In this document: piece after piece, positions 12,231 through 23,058 of the stretch
Numbering within the stretch: the stretch's first letter is position 1
Layout: every line of letters starts with the position of its first letter
DNA from: Xanthoparmelia taractica
Taxonomy: Eukaryota > Ascomycota > Lecanoromycetes > Lecanorales > Parmeliaceae
NCBI GenBank assembly: GCA_033085395.1
Contig: JANQBS010000177.1
Coordinates: forward strand, 20,551 to 84,550
Direction: 5' to 3'
DNA: 64,000 nt
Position numbers and translations under genes: made by a program
Notes under the pieces: generated by a model
What the model saw: the letters and a program-made list of their open reading frames with translations, nothing else
Told to the model about the DNA's origin: nothing
Databases searched by the model: none

Positions 12231-12343
12231 GTGACACGCTTCGACTTGCGCAGCCCGCACCCTAAAAGCAGTATCCTCGGCTCAGAACCATACTGAGCGG
12301 GGGTCACATTTCTGTCTTCTTCTACATGCCAAGATCGCGGTAG

Positions 12344-13121
12344 TGTGACTACACTGATGGTCGGGGCCAGCCGTGGTTACACCGAGAAAATAGCACAACT
12401 ACTCAAGCAACCAAGTATCTCGGTGAACCTTTGCGATAACGAGGGCAATACCCCTTTAGTGCGCGCGCTTTACAGTGATGACCCGGAAACGGTAAGACTT
12501 CTTTTAGCGCACGACAGTATCAGTGTCAACCAAAAGGTTAGAAACGGTTTCACTGCTCTAAATCGTGGGACGTCCATGGATTTGGAGGAGAAAGTGTGTA
12601 TCCTTTTATCATGCGCTGACATCGACGTAAATTGTGAATCTGATGACGGCTGGACACCATTGATACAGGCAGCATCTTCCAAAGACACAGGCATAGCGAA
12701 GCTCTTGCTGGGGCATCGCGATATCGATGTGAACTTCAGGAACAAAGATGGCATGACCGCCTTATCAAAAGCTGCAAGTTCGGGAAGGGAGGACGTGGTG
12801 AAGTTGTTGCTGAAATATACCGGGATCGATTCGGACTCGATTGACAACTACGGCCATACGCCTCTGTTGATGGCGGTAGAAGCAAGATTTTGTAGTAGAG
12901 ACTTTTACTGGGACGCGAACGATGCGAGCTATGAAGCAGTAATAAAGATGTTGCTAGCACGCGCTGATATTGACATCAATTGCCACGACGTGAATGGCAA
13001 TAGCTTACTCTTTCAAGTAACGAGACTCAAACGAAAATATCCGGGTTTTAGAGCCAATGCGGCAGTTGCACTGTTGCGTGAAGGCATGGAGCACCGCTCA
13101 AGAGCGCTTTGGGAAGACTGA
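12344..13121 (+). CDS. ankyrin-repeat region, probably exon 4 of the STAND gene
   Basis: The frame encodes about six ankyrin repeats, seen as TTLMVGASRG, GNTPLVRAL, GWTPLIQAAS, GMTALSKAASSG and GHTPLLMAV, each followed by helix-forming VVKLLL-type segments. It opens mid-repeat with no ATG at the first repeat; the nearest is 12357, inside it. That is what an exon entered by splicing would look like. Joining CT at 12229-12230 to T at 12344 across a GT-AG intron gives EEELVTTLMV in frame with the STAND protein, and the four exons total 939 codons. NACHT-ankyrin architectures are common in fungi, where ankyrin repeats act as the ligand-sensing half of NLR-like proteins. The alternative is a separate or truncated ankyrin gene starting at 12357. 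Confidence 0.7.
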
Positions 13122-14077
13122 AAGACTTTCATTAACGATGCTGATCATGACACTACATGGAGTGGATGCTCATACCACTGCTGGGCTTTCAAGACCGGAT
13201 TTTGGACCTTTAGGCACATTGCTAGTTGCAAGATTGGGTCTATTCCTTACTTAGTATGTCTCATGCTCCAGTCACGGCTGCAGATAGATGCCTATATCAG
13301 CAAGGAGCACGTATCATCAACAATCTTTATACTATATACATGGGCTTGTCATCACTCCTTGTTCGAATCCATCCCTTTCCGAGACATAACACCTTTTCCT
13401 CTCCCTTTCTCGTCTTTTACAAAGCTCGCTATGTAGCATCACATCGAGTGAGAAAACCAGAGATCAGGGTTCGAAAAAGGAACAAAAACCGCCGATGCCA
13501 TATCCAAAACATTCCACTCAAATCCCTCTTTCCTCTTCCACATTACCACTCACCTTAGACTATTACATCAAGACGAACCTAAAGCCTCCGAGTCCGAACT
13601 CACAGAACGTTTTGGCCAAAGCGCAACCGTAAGGTCTTAGCATGTTTTTCCCCATCAAATAGTGCTGAGAGGTATGTAGACGTCGTCGATGGCTTTGTGA
13701 AGCTCCTTGACCTTTGATGTTGATTCCGAAGCAGAATCAGCTACACGGACGGAACTGTGATGGCATTGACTCTGACGTGGTTGTGCAAGGCTTGAGAGTA
13801 GGTGGCAGTTTTCTGAACGCGGACGCTGTATCCCAAACTACGTTGAATACAGGCTCGCAAAGAGCCGAACAAGGCTTCAACAGTTCTCTCTGCATACCAA
13901 GGGGAACGAGCAATGAGTCCAATATGAAATCCCGAACCAGGGGGCAAATACTTAGTTACAAGTGAGATACTCGGCGCTTCTGAACACGTGAGTGAAGCTT
14001 GCCTATTCAGAGAACAAGATACCTCGGCGATAACTGGACGAAGCCTAAATTTCGACCATGCAACCGCACTTCATGAT
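13122..14077. other. intergenic, no gene recognised
   Basis: Convergent 3' flanks of the ankyrin exon (+) and the PIP-box protein gene (-). Short frames only; pyrimidine-rich around 13370-13560. Confidence 0.45.
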
Positions 14078-15393
14078 TCACTGAATCATCTGCAACCCTT
14101 CCACATGTCTCGAGTAAGCCTCTATCAGCCTAAGAAATCCCTTCCCCTTCTTTTTCTTCTTCTTGCCAGACGATGTTTCGTCATTTGGATCTACCGATCG
14201 GCTCTCGTCATCCCTTTTCCTTTGATCCACATTTCCCCTATCTTCTCTTACTTCCTTCTTTGGAGCAGCAGTCTTCTGAGAAGCAAGGTAGTCATAATAC
14301 CGTTGAAGACCTACTAGCGTCAGCAACAAAACTCAATTCTCGGTGTGGATTTTATGTCATCCTTACCAGGAGAAACAGTCATAGCGTTCTGCCTCTCCGC
14401 ATCCCCCCTCTTCTCCATTTGACCGAGCCTATCCTCCTCAGATCCCACAGCCTGCCTCTCAGCCTTTACCTTATTCACCGAACTCGGATACCTACTCTTC
14501 CCCACAGACCTCCTTTCCTCAGCCTCAGACTCCTCAGTCGGCGAAATCTTCGGAAGGAAATAAATAACGCTATCCGCATAACTCTGCTCCGACAACAGCG
14601 GCACCGTCTTCGACCTCAGCGCACCCGGGCGCTCCGCACGCTGATTCAGCGGCCTGAGGCTAGAATCGCGCAATGCCATGAGCGGGCTGATCGGGCCATC
14701 GTCATTCGTGTTGTGTCGAGAATGGACGCTTACATACGTTTGTTTGAAGCTTGGGGCCTCTCGTACTTCGTCGTCAAGGGAGGCCGTATCCGCATCTCCC
14801 GCGCTCGAAGGCGAAGAAGTGATTTGGCTTGGAGATATACCGTTTTCTTCTGCTGGAGGTAGAGGGATTTTAATATTCAATGGTTTTGGGAGGAGAGAAT
14901 GACGCACGATGTTGGTGGCTCTGGGTGCCATTGGTGAGGTGGAGTGCGAGAAGTCTGCGTTGTCGAAAAGGGAGACGAAATTGGGCAATACGGCAGAATT
15001 GGCGTGAGTGTGGTTTCGCGGTTTGATGGCTACGCCAGGTGCTGTTTTACCTCGTGTACCGTCAGGGATTGACCTTATGTTTTCCACTGGTACTTTTGCA
15101 CTCGGCCGCGAAACTGACGCCTGAGATTGTGTCGCATCGTTATGCTCATGGCTCAGTCGAGATGTTGCTCTCGTCTTCACTAGAGAGCTGGAATTGGTGA
15201 ACTCGCTATTTTGAAGTTCCTTGGTCTTGGCTACTGGAGGAAAGTAATTGCGTATATCATTCTGGCCCTGTCTGACTTTCGTGACAGGTTTGAGATAGAC
15301 GTCAATGGTAGTTGGGGACTGCGCCTTTTTATGATATGGAAGCCGCTGGGGCTGGATTGTGTGCTTTGCTTGCCGTAATGGCGAGGTATCCAT
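14078..15393 (-). CDS. hypothetical disordered protein with PIP-box-like motif (420 aa)
   Basis: Two exons, 15393-14367 and 14313-14078, separated by a 53-bp GT-AG intron; together 421 codons including the stop. ATG 15393 is the first in frame. The protein is rich in Ser, Thr, Pro and charged residues, lacks a signal peptide or membrane segment, and is probably largely disordered. Near residues 44-51 it has QNDIRNYF, which satisfies the PCNA-interaction consensus Q-x-x-[ILM]-x-x-[FY]-[FY]. The C-terminus is lysine-rich (GKKKKKKGKGF), a plausible nuclear localisation signal, followed by a short helix (RLIEAYSRHVEGLQ). PIP boxes occur in replication and repair proteins, but one short match in a disordered protein can be chance. 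I recognise no named orthologue. Confidence 0.75.
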
Positions 15394-16119
15394 TCTAGAC
15401 TTCAGATACCTTGTGTCTTAATTTCGCAGTCAAGAAGTTATAATCAGTATGTAGAGAATATGAATCGTGGGCGTTCGGCAACGTGGTTCTTAATCAAGAT
15501 TCACGTGGGGCTTTTTTTTAGAACAAAGAGTGCGTACTTTCTCAACTAGGGGAACGAACATGCATTTATTGAAAAACAAAGATTCGCCCTAAGCCTCAAC
15601 GTTTATCTTCCCCAATCTTGAACAAAGCGATCCTCGGTGAACCATTAAAATGATTGATTTCAGCCTAAGAGAACTCGACTTCATGAGAATCATCAACATA
15701 TCTAATCGAGTGTGTAAGCAGTCAAGTCAATTTGGTTGATTAGACTGACAAATTTTATCGTGAAAGGACCGTGGCCTTTGGTCTGCAGCCCACAAATGGA
15801 TACCGCCAATACTGACTTGGATTCTAGTTCGGTATCATATTTGCTCTGCAAAGCCTTTCGCTACAACGCCAATTCTAAGCGGAGCGCCAGATCATGATTG
15901 CCAAAGTCGAACCTCGTAACAGTTATTATCCTCATTCTAAATACTACCGAAGGAGAATCAGCCTGAATCTTCCTAATTGCGCTCCATTCTAGTAGCTGAT
16001 AAATAAAAGAGATGCTTTACCTCCCTCTTCAATTTTCCCATCACATCGCTTCATACTTCAAATTTTGGACCGTAGCTCCTTGTCGTATCTAGCCCCGCCA
16101 TATGGGACATAAAAAGACA
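15394..16119. other. intergenic, no gene recognised
   Basis: Between the divergent-side flank of the PIP-box gene and the 3' end of the C2H2 gene. Nothing recognised. Confidence 0.45.
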
Positions 16120-17082
16120 TCATTCGCTTGCCCCACAATGCGCAGCCTCCGCATCAATCCTCTTCTCTTGCCCGTCCGTAAGTCTTCCTTGTCTCCTCAA
16201 CGGATCCGAATGCGTCTTGACACGCATCTCTTTCGCCACCTTAAGGACCTTGTCATGAGAGCTAAGTGGACTGGTGCCAAGCTTCGGGTAATGGCCAAGT
16301 AATACATTTTCCTGCTTCGCCGATCGATTTGTGTATGCGCAGGTTCTTCGATGGAACCCGAGAGATTCGGGAGTGAGCAGGTCTTTGTGGCAGATCCGGC
16401 AAACTGTATGATCTGCTCGAATGTGTGCACATAGATCATCAGCCCCTGGGAAGATCCGATCACATATGTGGCAGTACTGCAAAGGGTGGCGATCCTTGTA
16501 GTGTAAGCCGAGGCTATAGGGGAAGTTGTACTGAACAAAATCGTCGCAGATATGGCAGCTAAAATGTTTCAAGGATGTTTTGATGTGAGCTTTTGTGTAT
16601 TCCTTACACGTGCTGCAAAACAGCTGAAAGTGGTGGGAAATGTTGTGTGGACCGAGATGGAATGAATCTCGGAGCTCTACTATGCCTTCGCCTCTTATGC
16701 AACAGTAGTGTCTTGGCGAGTGTCTGATGTGGTGAGTTCGTTCTTCAACGGTCCTGAAAGCTATGTTGCATTTAGCGCACCAAATCGAAAGATTTATCCT
16801 CCGGCTCGAGTCATGTTTCTTACAGGCCTCTTCAATCTTCTTGGCCATCTTCTCCATTGGCAATCTTGAGTCTCCTGTGCCATCAGAGTCATCAAAGAAT
16901 CTGAAGTTGGTCTCGTTATCAACAGCTTTGCCTGGTTCTTGTATAAGCTTGTGCTGCTGTGCTTCGTCTGCTGTGGGGATGTCACGTGCTTGGGAGTCAT
17001 CTCCGGCTCTGCTATCTCCAGGGTTGTTTCTGCTGAACACTCGAAAGATTGAGGCGAGGCTGCTCCAAATAGACAGAGCCAT
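16120..17082 (-). CDS. divergent C2H2 zinc-finger protein (320 aa)
   Basis: A single open frame from ATG 17082. The frame stays open further upstream to a TTG at 17235, but ATG 17082 is the first usable start. Residues 1-90 are low-complexity and acidic. From about residue 100 a cysteine/histidine-rich region carries several Cys-x2-Cys pairs, each followed by His pairs: WCAKCNIAF…HHIRH, FCSTCKEYT…KHFSCHIC, YCHICDRIFPGADDLCAHIRADH and VCRICHKDL…HRRTC. This is the arrangement of irregular fungal C2H2 arrays, which bind DNA or proteins. Spacing departs from the classical TFIIIA finger, so DNA binding is inferred only. The tail is basic (KVAKEMRVKTHSD). No intron is needed. Probably nuclear. Confidence 0.75.
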   Translation of the reverse strand: MALSIWSSLASIFRVFSRNNPGDSRAGDDSQARDIPTADEAQQHKLIQEPGKAVDNETNFRFFDDSDGTGDSRLPMEKMAKKIEEACKKHDSSRRINLSIWCAKCNIAFRTVEERTHHIRHSPRHYCCIRGEGIVELRDSFHLGPHNISHHFQLFCSTCKEYTKAHIKTSLKHFSCHICDDFVQYNFPYSLGLHYKDRHPLQYCHICDRIFPGADDLCAHIRADHTVCRICHKDLLTPESLGFHRRTCAYTNRSAKQENVLLGHYPKLGTSPLSSHDKVLKVAKEMRVKTHSDPLRRQGRLTDGQEKRIDAEAAHCGASE

Positions 17083-17970
17083 GTTGGATTTGACCGTTTG
17101 TTGCCGCGAAGGTATAAAGACTGGAAATAAGTGACTAAGGCAAGAATTTAAGTATCTCACGAAGTCCGTCTGACACACTGCTTTGACTGTTAAGTGTTGT
17201 GCACATCTGCATATGAGTGACAACGAGGTGTCCAAGCCTACTGTCGATCTCTTAACACAACATCGGCACGGCTTTTAATTTACGTATTCCTTGAACTAGG
17301 GAAATTTTAGCTATAGTAAAGCAAGTTCAAGAAGATGAATGAAATTCACGTCCAGCTACTTCACCTTCGATGGCCGTCAGGAAGCTTAGATGAGAAAAGC
17401 TTTCAGACATGAACTCGGTACTATATGATAGAGACGTCGGCTTTGTCCTTGCTGTCCTGTATATCGCTAGCCGCTAGCCGGGATGGCTCCACCTTCTTTG
17501 TGTTATCTTGTTACGTCCGTCCGCTCTGTATTTGTTAGATATCTCTAATACTATGCGTTACCCCATGTCACGGAAGCAAACATTGGATAAACCTGCTTGA
17601 GCTTCTGGCGGTAACTCGGGCCTAGTTGTGATATCCAATGCGAAGTGGAACTTGCCACGTGTGTGGAGAGGAATGCCGAAAATGGTGGAAAAGGGCAAAT
17701 AATGGCCTTGCCAGTACCAAGAGGCGATTGATGCTATGCTCGGACTCGCAGGTCGCTTGAGCGCATGAGTAGTGTCCATCTATTTTGGATCTTTGTGCCC
17801 CACAACTTCAGATATATGTGTTATATAATCTAAAACCTATAATACTTCTCTAGTGTTATACCGACCTAACTCATCCATGAGATTTTAGCTTTCTTCCAAT
17901 AAATCAGCACGGTAACCTCAACTCCTTTCCTGATCAAAACATCCAGGATCAGGGATCTTACTGTGACACT
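17083..17970. other. intergenic, divergent promoter region
   Basis: Separates the C2H2 gene (-) from the RING gene (+), so it holds both promoters. A 73-codon frame at 17558-17779 on the minus strand has no recognisable feature. Confidence 0.45.
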
Positions 17971-18903
17971 ATGGCCGAAATTCTTCTCAGCGAGCTTCCT
18001 GAAATTGATTTGGAACATTTGCTAGATGAGAGCAAATGCATGATTTGCCTGACTGTATATAGTACTGAGACAAAAGAGGATACCACTGTCGAGACTGCGG
18101 TCCGCCTTCCCTGTGGTCACGATGTTGGCGCTAGGTGTATTCGGACATGGCTGTCTCCTGACAAAGAAGGCAGAAATTCGTGTCCAGCTTGCAGAATGAC
18201 CTTCTTCCCAGCCCAGCCTCGGCCATACTTGGAGCACGAACTATTTGGAATGGAAGGCAGAGATATGGAAGAGGAGGACGACTGGCATGGATTCCGTGAC
18301 AGCACCAACAGTTCTGCCTTCATTCGGCTTGTTCTGGGGATAATCGGAGAGGATGGGCAGCCAGAAGGCCAAGAAATGCCACAAAGAGAAGCGAGAAAGC
18401 AGAATTGGCGAGACTCGATACGCAGTTGTTGGCCTCAATGGTTTCGCACTACCTTTGAACAGTACCAAGAAAGTATTCGGAGAGCCAGAACAGTCATTAC
18501 AACAAGCAGAGTACCGTATCCTGGGGCGAATTCGAATGTTTACTCGGAGTCACTACGTCCCGACCATCTAGCTCGTCAATCATTAGAATATCCTATCCAG
18601 GCTTTAGTGACCGCCTTTCGGACCTTGTCCTTCAGGGAGGCTTTATTATATACGAACCTTCGCGGTTACGGTGTTAACCCTCAATCTGTAGACCTGCCTG
18701 AAATTTACGACCTCCGACCGCTCAGTGCTGAACAGGAAGAAGCACTTTTTCAAGATCTGGAGAGAACAGGAGCCTTCTCTAGGATCAATCCGCGAATCCA
18801 AAATCCAGAGTTGACAAATCGCGAACGATGGCAGGCGCATCATGAGGAGGGCGAGACTTGGAACTTTGTTACGCAACTCTGGTCTTCAGACTGGAGTCTC
18901 TGA
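17971..18903 (+). CDS. RING-type zinc-finger protein, putative E3 ligase (310 aa)
   Basis: Intronless frame from ATG 17971. Residues about 23-75 form a RING-like motif: CMIC, a 20-odd residue spacer, LPCGHDVGARCIRTWL, then SCPACRMTFF. The expected fifth zinc ligand, two residues after the CGH histidine, is glycine; this variant (CGHxxGxxCI) looks familiar from fungal RING proteins. RING domains recruit E2 enzymes in ubiquitin transfer. The rest (residues 90-310) has no recognised domain and no membrane segment; it contains an acidic patch and several Arg/Trp-rich helices. The substrate is unknown. The gene stands alone, divergent from the C2H2 gene. Confidence 0.78.
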   Translation: MAEILLSELPEIDLEHLLDESKCMICLTVYSTETKEDTTVETAVRLPCGHDVGARCIRTWLSPDKEGRNSCPACRMTFFPAQPRPYLEHELFGMEGRDMEEEDDWHGFRDSTNSSAFIRLVLGIIGEDGQPEGQEMPQREARKQNWRDSIRSCWPQWFRTTFEQYQESIRRARTVITTSRVPYPGANSNVYSESLRPDHLARQSLEYPIQALVTAFRTLSFREALLYTNLRGYGVNPQSVDLPEIYDLRPLSAEQEEALFQDLERTGAFSRINPRIQNPELTNRERWQAHHEEGETWNFVTQLWSSDWSL

Positions 18904-19490
18904 TTGCACAAGATGGACAGCGAAGAGGTGACTTTCATCATCATGAGATAAAGCGACGGTTCTGGCAGACTAAAGACTTCTTGAGTGGCGAGATATCTCT
19001 CTTTCTGACTGCCAATGAGATTGGCCAATCTTAATGGAGATTTATGGGATATTTCGACTTGCTTTTCCCTAGGACAGCGGCCAGAGCTACCATGAAACAG
19101 CTAATTAGACTTAGGAGGATGAGTGATCAATAAAGGGGAGTAGCATATCTTAACCTGATCTGAGTCCCTTTAGATGGTTGTCTATGCTCCATACGCTTGA
19201 GACTTCACTCCCAACGACTTCGGTGTGCTCAACGTATACCAATCCAGCCCAGACCCTTTCCACTCCTACCACAGGATTCTGCAGGAAATCTTCCATTATC
19301 ACGGTCTCGGCTGTAGAGACGGCGGCGTCGCAGGCATGATAATCTGGTTGCTTGGCGGAAATGCTGGAGCGTCACCCAGAATCACCAGGCGACGAGGCCT
19401 TGCGCAATGGTGTATGGTAATGAAGGGCTCTAAGCATTCCACGAGCCCTTCTTCGCGAATGCGGGACTTCAGTGTTGTACGATTGCCTGT
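18904..19490. other. intergenic, no gene recognised
   Basis: Convergent 3' flanks of the RING gene and the P-loop kinase gene. Nothing recognised. Confidence 0.45.
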
Positions 19491-20069
19491 CTATGCACTA
19501 GTGGGAGGGACAATCCGCTTCAGAATATACTCCAGACACTCCTCCAGGCTACCAGTCGAATCCACAACGATAGCATCACGAGCCGGACGGCACGGGCACT
19601 CAATCCACCTCTTAAAAAGCGCTTGATAGTCTTCACCGTGACGATCGCCGCCAGCATCAAGCGGCGGACGATCCACACCAGTCCGCTGACATCTCAGCGG
19701 GACCCTGTCGCGTAACCTTTGGTCCAGCAAATCGACGTCCTCAACTCTGCACTCGACGTACCTATACTCATAGCCGTACCGTCGAGCGAGCGCGGTTCCC
19801 CGGTCCAGCACCTCGTTGTAGTTACAGGTGCTGTCGATGATGACGTTCCGGCCTTGCTTGATCATATCCTCGGCGAGTATCCAGTCGAAGCGATATATGA
19901 GTTTCGCCGATTGATCAAAGGAGATGTCGTTTTCGCGAAAGAAGGATTTGATGAGATCGTGGTTGATGATCACGCCGTCGATTGATTTTGCCAGTAGATT
20001 CGCCACGGTGCTTTTGCCGGAACCTGGCGCACCCGACATTTGGATGAGCAGTTTGCGCGGCGGATACAT
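19491..20069 (-). CDS. P-loop kinase-like protein, AAA_33/zeta-toxin-type fold (192 aa)
   Basis: Intronless gene from ATG 20069. Walker A GAPGSGKST lies at residues 13-21, right after a beta-strand (KLLIQMS). IINHDLIKSFF marks the substrate-binding region after strand 2, and GRNVIIDSTCNYNEVLDRG is the Walker-B-like strand with the DxT motif of this kinase group. A basic lid segment with several arginines (DQRLRDRVPLRCQRTG) follows. Small proteins of this kind phosphorylate diverse small molecules or polynucleotide ends; the substrate cannot be assigned. Length is normal for a stand-alone kinase domain. No signal peptide or membrane segment, so probably cytosolic. Confidence 0.8.
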   Translation of the reverse strand: MYPPRKLLIQMSGAPGSGKSTVANLLAKSIDGVIINHDLIKSFFRENDISFDQSAKLIYRFDWILAEDMIKQGRNVIIDSTCNYNEVLDRGTALARRYGYEYRYVECRVEDVDLLDQRLRDRVPLRCQRTGVDRPPLDAGGDRHGEDYQALFKRWIECPCRPARDAIVVDSTGSLEECLEYILKRIVPPTSA

Positions 20070-20546
20070 AGTTCTTCAATACTTTATTTTGTTAGGAATG
20101 ACAGGATTGTTGATTATGAAAATATAATTTGGGGTAGTTTAAGATAGATTTTCGCTGCGCAATAAAGTTGGGGGGCTTTGGAGGGCCCTCGAGAATGGGA
20201 TGGGGTTGCTTTAAGGTGGGTTGAGGAATCCATGCAGGGATGAATAGCCGGGCCGCAGGCGTTCCCCGTAAGAACTACAAGGATGCTGCGGAGTACCCCA
20301 GCTCCGCACTAACCCCCTAACCCCCCTATATCCACCCCACTCATATTATACATCGATTCCGACCCCAAAATAACAGAATTGATAGGGGTCACCCTTATCA
20401 TCCATGTCATCCTCTCGACGAAACGGTCCTGAGACTGTAGTTCCCTTACCATCTATGTAGAGAAGTTGCGTCTTGCTTGGCCTTGTTTCCCATGTGTTCA
20501 GTACAAGGCAATCATGCTGTACGGTCTTCCGCCGTAACGGGCAGGA
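20070..20546. other. intergenic, no gene recognised
   Basis: Upstream flank of the P-loop kinase gene. Homopolymeric C and G tracts near 20170 and 20310 but no recognised feature. Confidence 0.45.
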
Positions 20547-21062
20547 CTACATCGGAGCCGTCGAGGCCACAAGCAGAACGCCCTCCCTCGAATCTTTCCT
20601 CAGCGAAACCAAGACTTCAATATCTGTATCTGGTTCCATCAAGAATCCAGCCATACTTGAGTTGTTCGTGCTCGGCATGATCCGAATACCTGCTACAGGC
20701 GACATATCGTAACGTAGCATAAACATAGCCGCCACTGCAAGGACTCCGTTCATTGCAAAACGACGCCCTAGACATCAAGTCGTGCCTCCCTCGAACGCAC
20801 GAAAGGCGGCCGGATTTGGTCGCTTCTTCGCACCACTGCCGGATTTTCGCGCTTCTGGGTTCTTCGTAAAGCGTCGAGAATTGAATTCATCCACGTCAGT
20901 ACGCCAGAGAGTTGAATCCTTGTGAAAAATGCTACTTAGCATTTGGTCCATGGCGCCCTTCTTCAAGATTCATTGGCCGTCCAACACTGTGTCCCCCATC
21001 ACTTGGCGGATTGATGTGCCAATGGAGCAGTAGCGGAGTGTTTTCTGGAAGGTGGAAGTTCG
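20547..21062 (-). pseudogene. cytochrome P450 pseudogene, C-terminal fragment
   Basis: Reading the minus strand from about 21062 gives, in order, a K-helix remnant (TLRYCSIGTSIRQV), DTVLDGQ, ILKKGAM, the PERF-like region (DVDEFNSRRFTKN), KRPNPAAFRAF, the heme-loop remnant EGGTT-stop-CLGRRFA, and the terminal P450 segment (MFMLRYDM, then MEPDTDIEV). The order and spacing are those of a fungal class-E P450. The frame carries a TGA after DGQ and another in the heme loop before the cysteine ligand. The K-helix glutamate of ExxR is replaced by lysine, and the glycine-rich heme loop reads FEGG instead of FGGG. It is a dead fragment. The matching N-terminal half lies next to it on the opposite strand (21620-22960). 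Confidence 0.8.
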
Positions 21063-21619
21063 TAGGGTACAGTGTTGTTCTACGCTGGACTCAGCTCACA
21101 GTTTTCTGATGGTCCATCACTTCTAGATTTAGACAAGTGTAGCGAATGGCGGCTGAAGCCCGATCCATAAGAGGTTTCCAATGGTTGATGCCCTTGCAGA
21201 GCAAAAACGAGACGAACTTTACCATGTAACTTTACCATGTCTGACATCCACCCTTCGTAGCGTAGTAATGTTAGCTACGCGTGTCCTTCACAGTTATTGT
21301 ATCTACGAGACTTCGAGCAGCCGGGCTGCTAGTCATGCGGTACCTCGGTTTCGGCTGAAAATTCTCAAGCAGTCTGTGGTCATACGAGATTCATCGTGAC
21401 AGGGTTGCACATGCAAGGTGAGCCGCTTTGGTCAAGTAATGCATGGATCCTGATAGCCTTAAAGCCAACTCCATTCCGCAAATTTTAAGGACCTGCTATA
21501 GGCTAGTCCGGATGGACTCATCTGAGGCGACAAGAGACCGCTGTTCGTATTCTTCCATTGGCCTTCATAAATTGCTACGAAATATCACGCATCTGCTGTG
21601 AAACCATCGAAGTCCGACA

Positions 21620-22960
21620 TGGAAGCGTCGACACCCATCAACTCAACCAACAAAGGCAGTCTGTCTGCATTCTCCATTGGGGACCATATTAGGAAACAAT
21701 TTCTACCCACATTAGAACTTCTTTGCTGTGCATACCTTATATCTTTCTTGCTTTTCTCTTTAACTTTTGGAACTTTATTGATATCCTTAGGGCCTTATAT
21801 GTGCGCCATTGGAGGAAGACACTTGCTACATTGCCTTTGGGCCTACCCCTACTCGGGCATGCCTTGTATTTCGCCTTTAATATGCCGTACTTTTCGTACT
21901 ACGTGAAGTTATTTTGTCTCTAGAATCGATCCCGGAATCGATTATGTCTTTGGCTGACTATATCATCAGGAAGATGTTCCAGGACATGCCGATCAAAATA
22001 CGCTTGTTCGTCAAGGACAACATCGTTATCACCCAGTTCCAAGGACATTATACACATCTTCAAACAATCAGCCATTCTCACCAATAAGCCTTATCGCAAA
22101 TTTGTGAGCAACACATTTGGCGTGCCTGAAGAATCCAGTGTACTTTTTGCGGCAGATCAAACAGGAGTCCGACACCAATCTCAATCAGGAGCCGCCATCG
22201 AGCAAGATTCCCGCGTTAACTATCTGATGCACACTTTCATAACCCAGATCATGTCTGGCCCCAGTCTCGGCCCCTTAGCTACGACATTCACGGAAAATCT
22301 GATCTCTCGACCGGATGCTGAGGCCATTGGCCCTAATGGACAGAGTACCCAGATCTCTATGAGTTTGTTCGGGACCATATGTATCACGCGTCTCTCACTG
22401 CAATGTTTAACGAACAGCTAATAAAATTGAAACCCAACTTTTGCGAAGAATTTTGGACTTTCGAAAAGAATGTACCCGACCTCGCAAAAGGCATTCCGAA
22501 ATAGATAAACCGGAGTGCAGTTGACGCACGCGAGAACTGTCTTGCCAGTGTGCAACAATGTGGCACTTATCTTAGAGAGAAGAGCACAGTATCACCAAGA
22601 TGCGACCCTATCTATGATCCCGTCTTCGGTTCCAATATCGTTCAAAAACGACACCATGCCTTCGCAAAGATGCCTCCTATGAGTCCCAAAGAGATAGCAT
22701 GCGAGGACCTTGGCTTGATCGTGTGTTCAGCCGTACGACTGCAGGATCAGCAGATCGTAGCTGCAAGTAAGCGCGGATCAACTCACTGAGCTGAGCTGGG
22801 CCATATGCAAGCCTTCCACTAGCGCGAACTACCTCAGCCTCTTTCAAAAGACCACACCATATGAAAAAGATGTACCGTACAGAATCAGTACCGTTAGCGT
22901 CGAAAATGTGCCACCGCCGCGACCGATCCTATTAAGCGGCCAGGTTATCGTCAAGTTTCG
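21620..22960 (+). pseudogene. cytochrome P450 pseudogene, N-terminal and middle fragment
   Basis: The plus strand shows a P450 N-terminus spread over several frames. First comes an ATG at 21620 with a membrane-anchor-like stretch (LLCCAYLISFLLFSLTFG). Then, in another frame, the proline-rich hinge TLPLGLPLLGHALYFAFNM. Next, LFVKDNIVITQ and HYTHLQ appear, and from 22104 NTFGVPEESSVLFAADQTG and the helical middle section. Each block is separated by frameshifts or stops (for example near 21880, 21920, 22080 and 22420). The segment fades out near the expected I-helix at about 22850-22960. No heme-binding region follows on this strand; it is found inverted upstream at 20547-21062. Confidence 0.75.
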
Positions 22961-23058
22961 GTCAATTTTCAAGTGGACTACACTTCTATTTCTACGGTTG
23001 CTGTGGAAAATTTGCATCCCTTGCTTTTTCCTTCAGACAGCTTGAGCTCTGCCGCTGA

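Noticed and set aside
14173..14862. 229-codon plus-strand frame
   Set aside because: Arg/Leu/Ser-rich antisense translation of the PIP-box protein gene; no domain or start context.
16763..17134. Plus-strand frame with Leu/Ser-rich translation resembling a membrane protein
   Set aside because: Antisense to the N-terminal part of the C2H2 protein gene.
19719..19985. Plus-strand 88-codon frame
   Set aside because: Lies opposite the P-loop kinase gene, which has clear Walker A and downstream motifs.
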